Assembly: GCA_040755975.1 (NCBI GenBank) | Contig: JBFLZY010000001.1 | Location: 49,253-113,252, forward strand | From: JAIMBK01 sp040755975 | GTDB lineage: Bacteria > Bacillota > Desulfotomaculia > Desulfotomaculales > Nap2-2B | Reading direction: 5' to 3' | DNA: 64,000 nucleotides | Part shown: piece after piece, positions 10,728-19,391 of the stretch | Layout of the letters: each line of letters begins with the position of its first letter | Position numbering within the stretch: position 1 is the first letter of the stretch | Program-made: the position numbers and the translations under genes | Notes under the pieces: model-generated | What the model was told of the DNA's origin: nothing | The model's database searches: none | What the model saw: only the letters and a program-made list of their open reading frames with translations

Positions 10728-11819
10728 TCAGCCTGCCCCTGCCGCTTTTCCGGTGCGTTGCCGGGCGCGGGTTTTGATGCGCTCGATTTCCTCAGTGCTG
10801 ATGGCCCGTTCAAAGCTGCGAAAACCGGCCAGTTTAAAGCCGTGCTTCTTCGCCAGCCGGCTGATTTCCTCAACTTTTTCAAGGGCCAAATCCCGGCCCA
10901 GGGAGAAATTCTCGTAGCGTCTTTCCAAAGCCAGCACCATCGTTTCGGCCATGCAGGCGTAGGCCATCCCCGGCGGGAAACCAAAATTAAAGCCAAAATC
11001 CACTTCTCCCGGGACCGCGATGACGCCGCCCTCGATCACCAGGACGTCGTCCCGTTCCGCAGCCACCTGCCTGCTCACGTTGCGCGGGCGCGCCACGTCG
11101 CAGACCACCGCGCCGGGCATTAAATCACGGGGGCCGATGATGGCGTCGGTAGCACTGGTCACGGCGATGACTACGTGGGCGCTGGCGAGGGCCTGCTTCA
11201 CGTTGTCCGTAATTCTTGCGGACAGGCCGGTTTCGTACAGAATTTTGGCCGCCACTTCCTCCAGAGCACTCTTGTTGCGGGCCACCAGGGTCATCTGGCG
11301 CACCTCCCTGGCCAGCAAAAGCGCGCATACTTTCCCGATGGAACCGGTCGCCCCCAGAATAACCACGTGGGCCTTTTTGAGGTCGTGCCCCATTAAGCGG
11401 GCCGCTTCCTTTGCCCCCTCGATGGCCGTGGCCACCGTGTAGCTGTTCCCGGTAGTCACCGCGATCTTTAAATTTTTGGCGACGGTGATGCCCGCATCCC
11501 CCACCACCGAGCTGAAGGCGCCCAGGCCCAGGATTTTCGCCCCCAGCTTTTCCGCCACGCGGCCGGTCTGGATGAGGCGCTTGTAAACAAATTTCTGGGG
11601 CAGCGTAATCATCTGGCGGGCGGTCAGGGGGCAGGAAACAAACCAGCCCTCGGCCTCGTTATAGGGGGTCTTCACCCCGGTAATACGGGAGAGCTTCATC
11701 GGCGGCACCAGGCGAAAAATGCCCTCCACTACCCTGTCCGGAAGGCGCCGGGTGAAGGGAAATTTTCTGGCCACGTCGCGGACGTCCAGGGGATGGATGA
11801 GGAAAGCAAATTTTTCCAT
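10728..11819 (-). CDS. Acyl-ACP reductase-like NAD(P)-binding protein
   Basis: A 363-residue protein that resembles the acyl-ACP reductase/shikimate-dehydrogenase-like family. Its Rossmann motif is HVVILGATGSIGKVCALLLAR near residue 150 (given here by its core GATGSIG). An N-terminal domain with KFPFTRRLPDRVVEGIFRL and a glycine-rich LGLGAFSSVVGDAG segment also recall cyanobacterial AAR. In cyanobacteria the enzyme reduces fatty acyl-ACP to aldehyde. In Firmicutes related genes are often found near dusB and coaX but their substrate is not established. AGGAGG lies eight bases before the ATG. The C-terminus is basic and Ala-rich. Confidence 0.7.
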   Translation of the reverse strand: MEKFAFLIHPLDVRDVARKFPFTRRLPDRVVEGIFRLVPPMKLSRITGVKTPYNEAEGWFVSCPLTARQMITLPQKFVYKRLIQTGRVAEKLGAKILGLGAFSSVVGDAGITVAKNLKIAVTTGNSYTVATAIEGAKEAARLMGHDLKKAHVVILGATGSIGKVCALLLAREVRQMTLVARNKSALEEVAAKILYETGLSARITDNVKQALASAHVVIAVTSATDAIIGPRDLMPGAVVCDVARPRNVSRQVAAERDDVLVIEGGVIAVPGEVDFGFNFGFPPGMAYACMAETMVLALERRYENFSLGRDLALEKVEEISRLAKKHGFKLAGFRSFERAISTEEIERIKTRARQRTGKAAGAG

Positions 11820-12040
11820 GAAGGAGTCCTCCTATCAAAAATATAAGACAATCCAAAACGAGACAAGCACCAAAAAGCTGTGCACGGCTTTGTGCACACA
11901 TATTTTAACAAGAGAAGCCAAAATAAGCAAGTTAGTTTCCAAAAAACGTTTCCAAAAAAGCCGACACCATAATTATTAAGAAATACAAATCGCCAGAAAG
12001 GCCCGCCAGGCCCGCGCAAAGGCGGATGAAAGCCCATCCC

Positions 12041-13042
12041 CTACTTCCAAATGCAGGTGCCCGTCTTTTCGGCCGGCCCGGGGAGTTCGCCGCTCAGCTC
12101 CCTTAATAGTTTCTCCAACTCCTCCGCACCGGCGGCCTGGTTGATCCTGACCCGCATTTTGGCGGCTCCGGGAGTTCCTTTCAGGTACCAGGCAGCGTGT
12201 TTGCGCATTTCCAGGACGGCCACCCTTTCCCCTTTGGTTTCGAGAAGGAGTTCGAAGTGCCTTAAAGCCACTTCTACCTTCTCCTGCAATGTGGGCGGCG
12301 CCGGCACCTCCCCGGTGGCCAGGTAATGCACCGTCTGCCGGAAAATCCAGGGGTTGCCCAGGGCGGCGCGGCCGATCATGACCGCGTCGCACCCCGTCTC
12401 GCGCATCATTTTCAGCGCGTCCCGGGGGCTCCGGACGTCCCCGTTGCCGATCACCGGAATGCGTACCGCTTCCTTCACCGCCCGGATAATGTCCCAGTCG
12501 GCTTCTCCGCTGTAAAACTGGGAGCGCAGGCGCCCGTGCACGGTTACCGCCGCGGCCCCCGCCTCCTCCACCAGCCGGGCCACTTCCACGGCGTTGACGG
12601 AATTCTCGTCCCACCCCTTGCGCATCTTCACCGTCACCGGCACATTTACCCGGCTCACCACCTCCCGGACGATGCGCGCGGCCAGTTCCGGGTTTTTCAT
12701 CAAGGCCGCTCCCTCCCCGTTGTTGACAATCTTCGGGGTGGGGCAGCCCATGTTGATGTCGACGATGTCCGCCCCCAGCCTTTCCGCGATTTCCGCCGCC
12801 CGGGCCATGTATTCCGGTTTGGCGCCGAAGATCTGCACGCTTAAAGGGCCGGGCTCCCCCTCGTGATTCAAGATGGTCAGCGTGCGCGGGTTGCCATATA
12901 AAAGGGCCTGGTCGCTCACCATTTCGGTGCACGCCAGGCCGCAGCCAAATTCCCTGGCGATAATCCGGTACGCCCGGTCGGTAACCCCGGCCATCGGGGC
13001 GGCGATGACGGGGTTGGCCGGCTTAATACTGCCGATCTGCAT
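12041..13042 (-). CDS. dusB: tRNA-dihydrouridine synthase
   Basis: FMN-dependent reduction of uridine in tRNA. The TIM-barrel enzyme shows [16 protein letters not shown] at the N-terminus, the catalytic cysteine in [21 protein letters not shown], the KMRKGW phosphate-binding region and [10 protein letters not shown] with [13 protein letters not shown]. The length of 333 residues fits DusB. Its start overlaps the end of coaX by 20 bases, which indicates one transcript. Confidence 0.93.
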   Translation of the reverse strand: MQIGSIKPANPVIAAPMAGVTDRAYRIIAREFGCGLACTEMVSDQALLYGNPRTLTILNHEGEPGPLSVQIFGAKPEYMARAAEIAERLGADIVDINMGCPTPKIVNNGEGAALMKNPELAARIVREVVSRVNVPVTVKMRKGWDENSVNAVEVARLVEEAGAAAVTVHGRLRSQFYSGEADWDIIRAVKEAVRIPVIGNGDVRSPRDALKMMRETGCDAVMIGRAALGNPWIFRQTVHYLATGEVPAPPTLQEKVEVALRHFELLLETKGERVAVLEMRKHAAWYLKGTPGAAKMRVRINQAAGAEELEKLLRELSGELPGPAEKTGTCIWK

Positions 13043-13820
13043 TGCGGCCGGCGCCTCCCCGGTTGCGCTCGTAGATAATCCGCAGCCCCGTTAAGGTAAG
13101 GAGCGGTTCCACGCGGTCGATGGTGCCGGCTTCCCGGGCGATCAATTCCGCCAGCCCGCCCGTGGCGATCACCAGGGCGTGCCCCCCCATTTCTTTTTTC
13201 ATCCGCCGGACGATCTCGTCCACCTGGCCGGCAAAGCCGTAAATAATTCCGGACTGCATGCTGTGCACGGTGTTTTTCCCGATTACGGAAGGGGGCCGGA
13301 CAAATTCCACCCGCGGCAGCTTGGCCGCCCGGGCAAAAAGCGCCTCAGTGGAAATCCCGATCCCCGGCGCAATGACGCCGCCCAGGTACTCCCCTTTGGC
13401 GGAAATGGCGCAAAAGGTGGTGGCCGTTCCAAAATCGACGATGATCAAGGGCCCGCCGAAAAGCTCGTAACCCGCCACGGCGTTCACAATCCGGTCGGCG
13501 CCCACCTCTTTCGGGTTTTCGTACTTGATGGCCAGGCCCGTTTTGATGCCGGGCCCCACGACCAACGGCTCCACGCCGAAATATTTTTGGGCCATTTGCT
13601 CCAGCGACAACATCAGCGGGGGCACCACGGAAGAAATCACCATGTCTTTAATTTCCGGCAGCGTCACTTCGACGGACCTGAGCAGATCCCGCAAAAGCAT
13701 TCCGTACTCGTCCGCCGTCCGGTAAGGAAAAGTGGACAGGCGCCAGTGCTCCAGAAGTTCTTTTTCCCTGTATACCCCCAGGACAATATTGGTATTCCCC
13801 ACGTCAAAAGCCACAATCAC
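13023..13820 (-). CDS. coaX: Type III pantothenate kinase
   Basis: First step of coenzyme A synthesis. The ASKHA fold begins with [14 protein letters not shown], contains [16 protein letters not shown] and the second phosphate motif [14 protein letters not shown], and ends with [14 protein letters not shown]. The GTG start chosen has GGGTGA five bases upstream; a GTG three codons earlier is possible. About 265 residues, normal for CoaX. It runs into dusB with a short overlap. Confidence 0.94.
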   Translation of the reverse strand: MIVAFDVGNTNIVLGVYREKELLEHWRLSTFPYRTADEYGMLLRDLLRSVEVTLPEIKDMVISSVVPPLMLSLEQMAQKYFGVEPLVVGPGIKTGLAIKYENPKEVGADRIVNAVAGYELFGGPLIIVDFGTATTFCAISAKGEYLGGVIAPGIGISTEALFARAAKLPRVEFVRPPSVIGKNTVHSMQSGIIYGFAGQVDEIVRRMKKEMGGHALVIATGGLAELIAREAGTIDRVEPLLTLTGLRIIYERNRGGAGRNADRQY

Positions 13821-13904
13821 GGCAATCACCCAAAAATTTTTAAACCCATTGTACCAAAGGGCCGTTCGTCACGCAACATTTCTTTTTCCGGCCGCGCCGG
13901 GTTT

Positions 13905-14480
13905 TCACGCGCCCGCTTTTGTCCCCCGGAGAATATCCAGCCGCCGGCAGACCACTCTCGCCAGCGCCGCGGCGGCCAGGGCTTTGAGCAAATCCAGGCC
14001 GATAAAAGGCAAAAAGCCGATCTTGATTACCTGCCACGCGGAAAAAGCCTTCCCCAGGTAAAAGTTTAAAATAAGGTAGAGATAAGGCAGGCCGCACAGG
14101 TAAATCACGGCCAAACCGCCCGTCATGGCTAAAAAATAACGGATTATTCCCGGCTGCCCTTTTTTGGGCAAAAGCGCCCCGGTGACGTAGGCCCCTCCGA
14201 TGAAGCCGAGCAAATAGCCGAAAGTAGGCTGCAGGACGTAGGCCGGCCCGCCGAAGGGCGGTTTTTCAAAAACCGGCAGGCCGATTAAGCCCAACAGCAC
14301 GTACACCAGCATGGCCAGCGCCCCTACCCTTGCCCCCAGCAAGGCGCCGGTCAGCATAACCACAAAAGGCACCAGGCTGAAAGGAACCACCGGGGCCCCG
14401 AAGCGGAAAAGCGCCGCCGCCACCATCGCCAGAGCCGCAAATAAAGCCGCCAGAATCATTTCCCGGACCGTGAGTTTCAT
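13905..14480 (-). CDS. bioY: Biotin ECF transporter substrate-binding protein
   Basis: Integral membrane S-component for biotin. It has six hydrophobic segments, and the family landmarks VPFSLVPFVVMLTGALLGAR and GGPAYVLQPTFGYLLGFI are clear. About 191 residues from the ATG preceded by AGGAGG. A BirA-type operator lies upstream and birA follows upstream on the same strand, so import is probably repressed by biotinyl-AMP-bound BirA. No ECF ATPase or T gene is adjacent; it probably shares a module encoded elsewhere. Confidence 0.93.
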   Translation of the reverse strand: MKLTVREMILAALFAALAMVAAALFRFGAPVVPFSLVPFVVMLTGALLGARVGALAMLVYVLLGLIGLPVFEKPPFGGPAYVLQPTFGYLLGFIGGAYVTGALLPKKGQPGIIRYFLAMTGGLAVIYLCGLPYLYLILNFYLGKAFSAWQVIKIGFLPFIGLDLLKALAAAALARVVCRRLDILRGTKAGA

Positions 14481-14587
14481 TAACGATCTCCTCCTTCTTT
14501 CTTTCGCCAATTACTTTCCTTCGTCCGCCGCGCTCTTGCCGGCCGCCAAAAAATTCCCGGCCGGAAACCCGGACATTTTTGGCCGTA

Positions 14588-14621
14588 ATTGTTAACCCAA
14601 CCTGGCAAACAAGTTAACGAT
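14588..14621 (-). promoter_or_regulatory. BirA biotin operator upstream of bioY
   Basis: ATTGTTAAC (14588-14596) and GTTAACGAT (14613-14621) form an inverted repeat with one mismatch, separated by 16 bases. This matches the bacterial biotin operator of TTGTTAAC half-sites with that spacing. It lies about 110 bases before the bioY start and overlaps a weak promoter. Confidence 0.7.
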
Positions 14622-14647
14622 TAGCCCAAAAAATAAAAACCTGATAT

Positions 14648-15616
14648 TTAACAAGGCCGCAGGGAAACCTCCCCGGCCGTAATGCGCCTGACCGCTCCAT
14701 CCGCCGTCCGCAAAATGAGATTGCCTTGTGCGTCTACATCTTCCGCCCACCCCTCCACGCTTTCTTTTAGACTGCTCACCCTTACCGGGCGATGCAGCGT
14801 TACGCACAACTCCTTCCAAAGCTTCAACACCGGGGGGAAACCCTCTTTTAACCATATTCGATAAAGGAGTTCCATTTCCTGCAAATAGGCCTGGAGTAAT
14901 TTTACCCGGGAAACGGCCCGGCCCACAAACACCTTTAGCGACGTGGCCACATTTTTAATGTCCCCGGGGAAATCCTCTATATTAACATTTATGCCGGTGC
15001 CGATGATTAAATAATTGATCCGCTCCATCTCCGCGCTCATTTCGGTAAGAATGCCGCAAATTTTTTGATCGCCCAGCAAAAGATCGTTGGGCCATTTGAT
15101 GCCGGGGCTCACACCGGCCGCCTGCCGCACGGCCCGGGCCACGGCCACGGCGGTCAGCATGGTCAGCGGCGGCGCCTCCACCGGATTCACGGGGGGGTAA
15201 AGAATTAAAGAACACCAGATTCCTTTTCCAAACGGCGAAAACCACCCCCGGCCCAGCCGCCCCCGCCCCCCGGTTTGCTCCTCGGCCACCACCAGGGCGC
15301 CGTCCGGAGCTCCGGCCAGGGCCAGTTCCCGCGCCAGGACGTTGGTCGAGGGCGCCTGGGCATAATAAAAAATGCGCCGCCCGATAAATTCCGTCTTCAG
15401 CCCGGAAAGAATTTCCTGCGGGTAGAGACGGTCGGGCCCGGCGAGCAGCCGGTAGCCGGCGTGGGGCTGGGAAATAATCGCGTACCCTTCCGCGCGCAAC
15501 GTCTGGATGTGCTTCCAGACCGCGGTTCGGGAAACGCCCAGATTTTTGCAGATTAACTCCCCCGAAACAAATTCGGGCTGGTGTTCCTTTAACAAAGTTA
15601 AAACCTGTTCTTTCAT
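14648..15616 (-). CDS. birA: Bifunctional biotin ligase/repressor
   Basis: Attaches biotin to carboxylases and represses biotin genes. An N-terminal HTH (GELICKNLGVSRTAVWKHIQ) is followed by the catalytic domain with GGRGRLGRGWFSP (biotinyl-AMP binding), GIKWPNDLLLGDQKICGIL and IIGTGINVNIE, and a C-terminal SH3-like domain. The 322-residue length fits the repressor type. I start at the ATG of MKEQVLTLL, as the upstream frame is not conserved. The operator at 14588-14621 lies just beyond its 3' end, which supports the regulatory role. Confidence 0.94.
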   Translation of the reverse strand: MKEQVLTLLKEHQPEFVSGELICKNLGVSRTAVWKHIQTLRAEGYAIISQPHAGYRLLAGPDRLYPQEILSGLKTEFIGRRIFYYAQAPSTNVLARELALAGAPDGALVVAEEQTGGRGRLGRGWFSPFGKGIWCSLILYPPVNPVEAPPLTMLTAVAVARAVRQAAGVSPGIKWPNDLLLGDQKICGILTEMSAEMERINYLIIGTGINVNIEDFPGDIKNVATSLKVFVGRAVSRVKLLQAYLQEMELLYRIWLKEGFPPVLKLWKELCVTLHRPVRVSSLKESVEGWAEDVDAQGNLILRTADGAVRRITAGEVSLRPC

Positions 15617-15707
15617 TACGGCATTAAACCCCAAATTCAGTGCAAAGCTGATTTGACTCTCCCGCAAGACCTTGCCCGGCGCGCCGGGTAAGGGCAACCA
15701 CCTTTCG

Positions 15708-16238
15708 TCAGAGGCGTTCTGTCTCTTCATAACGGGCCAGCGCAAAAAGAAGATCCGCCGTCCTGTTGAGATATTTTAAAATGTTTTCGTTGGGCAGCTG
15801 TCCCTCCTCAAAAAGCTGGGCGGCCCTTCTTTCCGCCCGGCGCACGACGGCCCGGGCCAGATCGATGGCGGCCGAAGCCGCCGTATCGCCCGGGATGATA
15901 AATTCCTGCGGCATCACCACCAGTTCCTCCAGTTCCTCAATCCACCGGGTCAGCCGTTGAACCATCTCCCCGGTGACCACCGGACCTCTGAATTTATACT
16001 CGGCGTAATGTTCCGGCGGAACGGCCACTTCGGCAGCCGGGACAAACATTTCTTTTTGAACAGCAAACAAAACGTCCCGGACTTTTTCTTTCCTGGCCAG
16101 CGCCCGCGCCAGGCCGAGCGTGGAAACGGCTTCGTCGACCGCCCCGAAAAATTCGCACCGGGAACTTGCCTTCGAGATTCGCTGGCCGTAAAGCAGGCCC
16201 GTTTCCGCCCGGTCGCCTTTTTGGTTAAAAGTCTTCAA
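15708..16238 (-). CDS. PduO-type cob(I)alamin adenosyltransferase
   Basis: Transfers adenosyl from ATP to cob(I)alamin. The sequence shows the PduO signature region FFGAVDEAVSTLGLARA and the C-terminal ARAVVRRAERRAAQL with LKYLNRTADLLFALARYEE. The expected N-terminal TGLLYG loop is present (GDRAETGLLYGQRI). Length 176 is normal. The start is TTG with AGGGGTGA seven bases upstream. The organism also has a CobO-type enzyme (48447-48980), which fits heavy use of B12 enzymes. Confidence 0.9.
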   Translation of the reverse strand: MKTFNQKGDRAETGLLYGQRISKASSRCEFFGAVDEAVSTLGLARALARKEKVRDVLFAVQKEMFVPAAEVAVPPEHYAEYKFRGPVVTGEMVQRLTRWIEELEELVVMPQEFIIPGDTAASAAIDLARAVVRRAERRAAQLFEEGQLPNENILKYLNRTADLLFALARYEETERL

Positions 16239-16380
16239 AAAAATTCACCCCTAATCCCCTTAAGTTTCCCCCTCCAGTCCTTTTTCTCTTTCTTTATCCT
16301 TATGCTGCCAGCTTTCTCCGTCAGAATAGCCCTGGCTTTTTAAAATTTCTCTTCCGGGTTTAAAAAATCCTGCTCGCGGT

Positions 16381-16746
16381 TCAACTATCAGCAGTAACTT
16401 TGATCACGGCGTCCTTCGGCAGGGCCAGCCCGGCCGCCACCTCCAGGGCCTTTAAGATTCCGGCCGGAACCGGGCAGGCGGGATGGCGGACGTAACGCGC
16501 GGCCACCCTGTATAACCGGCCTTCGTGGGGCAACGAAAACAACTCCTGAAAGGGTTTCAAAGAAGCGATCTCCTCCGCGGCCTTTTGCCAGGACGGGCAC
16601 TCCGAATCCAACCGGACTTCCACTTCTATTTCCCGGCCCTTTCCCGCGCCCTTTACAGCGGTGACCCGGGTGGTGAATCCGCAAATGCCGCATAGATCTC
16701 CGCCTTCGCCACTGGTTGAATACACCCCCGAAAAAATCGGTCCCAA
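16381..16746 (-). CDS. DUF6951-like cysteine protein, copy 1 (121 aa)
   Basis: A small soluble protein homologous to the next gene. Shared landmarks are CGICGFTTRV, the central LDSECPSW, HPACPVPAGILKALEV and a C-terminal LPKDAVIKV. I place the pair in the DUF6951-type family, often seen next to methyltransferase genes, but the function is unknown. The conserved cysteines suggest metal binding or redox activity. The start is uncertain (TTG in this frame, possibly later). Confidence 0.6.
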   Translation of the reverse strand: MGPIFSGVYSTSGEGGDLCGICGFTTRVTAVKGAGKGREIEVEVRLDSECPSWQKAAEEIASLKPFQELFSLPHEGRLYRVAARYVRHPACPVPAGILKALEVAAGLALPKDAVIKVTADS

Positions 16747-16827
16747 AATTACCCGGGCATAAAAACAAATCTTTTTTTGTACTTCACGTCCCCGGGGATT
16801 ACCTCTCTATCGATAACCGAAGATCTC

Positions 16828-17148
16828 TTATCCACTGCGCTCGATCTTAATGATTACGTCCTTAGGAATTGCCCCGTCCAGTTCCACCTGGATGGTTTTA
16901 ATGATGGCGCAGGGGATCGGGCAGTCGGGGTGTTTGAGGCGTTTGCTGGCTACCTGATAAATTACCGAATCGATCATTTTTCCGAAAACTCCTTTGCTGC
17001 AGTCCACCAGCGCCAGGTCTTCGTTCATGCTGCGCAGATCCTGGCAGGCGCTGATGATCTGTACCTGCACTTTCATTTTTCCCACTTTATGCACCTTGAT
17101 TACGCTGGTGAACCCGCAGGCCCCGGCCGTCACCCTGGCGCGTGCCAA
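16828..17148 (-). CDS. DUF6951-like cysteine protein, copy 2 (106 aa)
   Basis: Paralogue of the neighbouring gene. It shows GACGFTSVIKV at the N-terminus, IISACQDLRSM, HPDCPIPCAIIKTIQVELDG and IPKDVIIKIE. I start at a TTG with AGGGAGG eight bases upstream, rather than at the longer frame. Cysteines are conserved between copies, with one extra (CPIPC). Proximity to corrinoid methyltransferase genes suggests a role in one-carbon metabolism; this is inference only. Confidence 0.62.
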   Translation of the reverse strand: MARARVTAGACGFTSVIKVHKVGKMKVQVQIISACQDLRSMNEDLALVDCSKGVFGKMIDSVIYQVASKRLKHPDCPIPCAIIKTIQVELDGAIPKDVIIKIERSG

Positions 17149-17248
17149 AACTTCTCCCTCCCCTCTCAAACAATCTTTCTCGTAAGCCGATTATACCATA
17201 ATCTCCAAAATTATAAAAAGGATTTGCTGACAACCAGGAAGAAAAAAA

Positions 17249-17350
17249 CCAGGTGCCAACGGCCACCTCGTTGCCGATCTGCTTCTTGATGGTACCGGGC
17301 GTCCACAAGAAAGCGGCAATGGCCTGGCTCGCCGCGTTCATGGCGCTGTA
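17249..17350 (-). pseudogene. Mosaic remnant of the MtrH-like and MtaA-like genes
   Basis: On the minus strand, YSAMNAASQAIAAFLWT matches FSAINAAGQAIAAFLWT of the MtrH-like gene (19392-20330). It runs directly into GTIKKQIGNEVAVGTW, which matches GIIKREIGNEVAVGTW of the MtaA-like gene (18271-19323). Order and strand are the same as in the intact pair, so this is a scar of a former second copy of the two genes with the DNA between them lost. It has no ribosome site and dies in unrelated sequence. Confidence 0.7.
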
Positions 17351-17416
17351 TGCCAGCCGGCAGCCACCAGTTGGAAAAGGTCGGCGTTCACCTTGAGGAT
17401 AAACTCGTTATCCCTC

Positions 17417-17445
17417 TTGACTTAGTCCACGACTTAGTCTATACT
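17417..17445 (+). promoter_or_regulatory. Promoter and tandem operator of the toxin-antitoxin pair
   Basis: TTGACT (17417-17422) and TATACT (17440-17445) are 17 bases apart. GACTTAGTC occurs twice in direct repeat (17419-17427 and 17431-17439), filling the spacer and overlapping the -35. This placement suits autorepression by the antitoxin. Confidence 0.65.
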
Positions 17446-17468
17446 GGCAATAACGGAGGTGGATCCGG

Positions 17469-17705
17469 ATGGCGGTTCAGGTGAATGTTCACGAGGCAAA
17501 AACCCACTTTTCGAAACTTTTGGCCCGGGTAAAAGAAGGCGAAGAAGTGGTAATTGCGAAGGCCGGCACGCCCATCGCCCGTTTGGTTCCCGTCACGGAA
17601 ACGCCGGCCCGGCGCGTTCCCGGCAGCGCTAAAGGAAGGGTCAGCATTAGCCCCGACTTTAATGAACCTCTTCCCGAACCTGTTTTAGAGGCCTTTGAAA
17701 AATGA
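17469..17705 (+). CDS. Phd/YefM-type antitoxin
   Basis: A 78-residue antitoxin with the typical Phd fold start VNVHEAKTHFSKLLARVKEG and VVIAKAGTPIARLVPV. The tail, Pro- and acid-rich, would bind the toxin. GGAGGTGG precedes the ATG by about seven bases. Its stop overlaps the toxin start (ATGA), so both are made from one mRNA. The N-terminal half probably binds the tandem repeat in the promoter. Confidence 0.88.
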   Translation: MAVQVNVHEAKTHFSKLLARVKEGEEVVIAKAGTPIARLVPVTETPARRVPGSAKGRVSISPDFNEPLPEPVLEAFEK

Positions 17706-18088
17706 GAGCGCTGTTGGATACTCACGCTTTTTTATGGTGGATTACCGACGATCCCCAGTTATCCCCGCGCGCCCGGGAAATTATCAGCAGCGGAGAAAAT
17801 AAGCTGTACCTTAGTGCCGCCAGCGGTTGGGAAATGGCTATCAAGGCCAGGCTAGGCAAGCTGCATTTGCCGGGCGATCCGGAACTCTTCATTTCCGAAC
17901 AACTGGCCGTTAATGCCATTGAGCCTTTGGCTGTTTTGATGCGCCACGCCCTCCACGTTTATACCCTCCCGGATTTCCACCGGGATCCTTTTGACCGCCT
18001 TGTGATTGCCCAGGCCCGGTTAGAAAATCTGCCCATTATCACCGTGGACCCCCAAATTGCCTGCTACCCAGTAGAGGTCATTTGGTAG
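17702..18088 (+). CDS. PIN-domain toxin (VapC-type ribonuclease)
   Basis: A 128-residue PIN-domain protein of the kind paired with Phd-type antitoxins. The acidic metal-binding residues are in MRALLDTHAFLWW (Asp), SGWEMAIKARLGKL (Glu), DPFDRLVIAQA (Asp) and PIITVDPQI (Asp). Such toxins cut tRNA or rRNA when free. It starts within the antitoxin stop. The pair looks intact and functional. Confidence 0.88.
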   Translation: MRALLDTHAFLWWITDDPQLSPRAREIISSGENKLYLSAASGWEMAIKARLGKLHLPGDPELFISEQLAVNAIEPLAVLMRHALHVYTLPDFHRDPFDRLVIAQARLENLPIITVDPQIACYPVEVIW

Positions 18089-18270
18089 GTCATCTGCAAG
18101 GAATAGAAAAATCAAAAAAATAAAAAGAGGATTTTCGATATGACCCCGCCCATGCGCGGTGCACGCCGCCAGGAAAATCCTCGCCAGGGAAACAAAGCTT
18201 ACGGGCTTGGCAGAGAAGGCGGACAAAGGGAAACGCCAGGGTTTCCCTTTGTCCATGCAACTGCCAGGTT

Positions 18271-19323
18271 TTATCGCTTCTTTCGCGCCCACTTCTCCGC
18301 CCCGTGTTTCTTCACTGTTTCCACCATGGCGCGCAGGTTATCCAGCGGCGCCGTGGGCCAGATGTCGCAGGCCGGCCAGACGGCGTCCACGCCGCCCTCA
18401 ATGCTTTCCAGCACCGCCTTCTCAACATCCTCGGGCGTGCCGTTGGCCAGCACGTTATAGCCGTCCACCTTCCCGAAAAGAAGCGGCTCACGACCAATCA
18501 TTTCCCTGCTCTTAATAAGGTCGTTCTTGGTTTCCACGCTGATGGCGTCGGCGCCGCACTCGTTCATCAGGCCGATAATCAGGTTGGTGTCGCCACAGAT
18601 GTGCAGGATTTTCGGAGATTCGATCCGGCTGAAGATTTTCTCCAGGTGGGGCTTGATCACCTGTTTAAAACTGCGCGGACTCAAAACGTCGGTGGGCGCG
18701 CCCATTTCCCGGATGGTGATGTAGTCGGCGCCCGCCTCCCGGTATTTTTCGGCCACCACGATCAGTCCTTCGGCCAGGGTATCCAGCAGGGCGTTGACCT
18801 CGGCCGGCTTTTTGAAAACAAGCTTGAACAGATCGTTTAAGTCCATAATCTGCCCGGCCAGAGTAAAGGGCCCTAAAAGCCAGGTGCCGACGGCCACTTC
18901 GTTGCCGATTTCCCTCTTAATGATACCAAGAGCCTCCCTCACCACCGGAAAGCGCCCTCGTTCGGGGTAGTCGGACGGAATTTCCACCTTGCTCATTTCT
19001 TCCGGGGAGTGGATAATTTTTTCTTTGATCGTCGGATAGAGCAGGTGGGCTACGTCCTCGTATACGTTCATCACACAGCCCAGGGCCTCCGCCTCCACGC
19101 ACATGTCCCAGGGAATCACGGCACACTCGTAGCCAAATAAGTGATACGAACTGGCCCCGGCGGCGGCCATCTTTTTGGCGTCGCCGTGGATTTCGGGAAA
19201 CCGGTAGCCGAGCTCTTCCAGGGCGGCGGTGGTCACGTTGCCCATGCCGCTGTAACAGGCCATCCGGTCAACTTCCTTGCCTTCGAAAAGGCCCAGCACC
19301 CGTTCGCGGGAAGTCATCGTCAT
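18271..19323 (-). CDS. UroD/MtaA-family corrinoid methyltransferase
   Basis: Zinc enzyme of the MtaA/CmuA branch of the uroporphyrinogen-decarboxylase fold, which moves methyl groups between a corrinoid protein and a thiol or other acceptor. It begins MTMTSRERVLGLFEGKEVDR. The zinc ligands are visible as His-x-Cys in ILHICGDTNL and the later Cys in VWPACDIWP. The start is set at the ATG about 12 bases after GGGG; an earlier frame exists without support. It lies directly behind the MtrH-like and activator genes on the same strand. Its closest relative in the window is the protein at 38629-39705. Confidence 0.88.
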   Translation of the reverse strand: MTMTSRERVLGLFEGKEVDRMACYSGMGNVTTAALEELGYRFPEIHGDAKKMAAAGASSYHLFGYECAVIPWDMCVEAEALGCVMNVYEDVAHLLYPTIKEKIIHSPEEMSKVEIPSDYPERGRFPVVREALGIIKREIGNEVAVGTWLLGPFTLAGQIMDLNDLFKLVFKKPAEVNALLDTLAEGLIVVAEKYREAGADYITIREMGAPTDVLSPRSFKQVIKPHLEKIFSRIESPKILHICGDTNLIIGLMNECGADAISVETKNDLIKSREMIGREPLLFGKVDGYNVLANGTPEDVEKAVLESIEGGVDAVWPACDIWPTAPLDNLRAMVETVKKHGAEKWARKKR

Positions 19324-19391
19324 CGCTAAAAACCCCTTTCCGTATTCTTCCTTCGAAAATGGTTTTTTCCTTGCCGGCAATTTTCATCACT

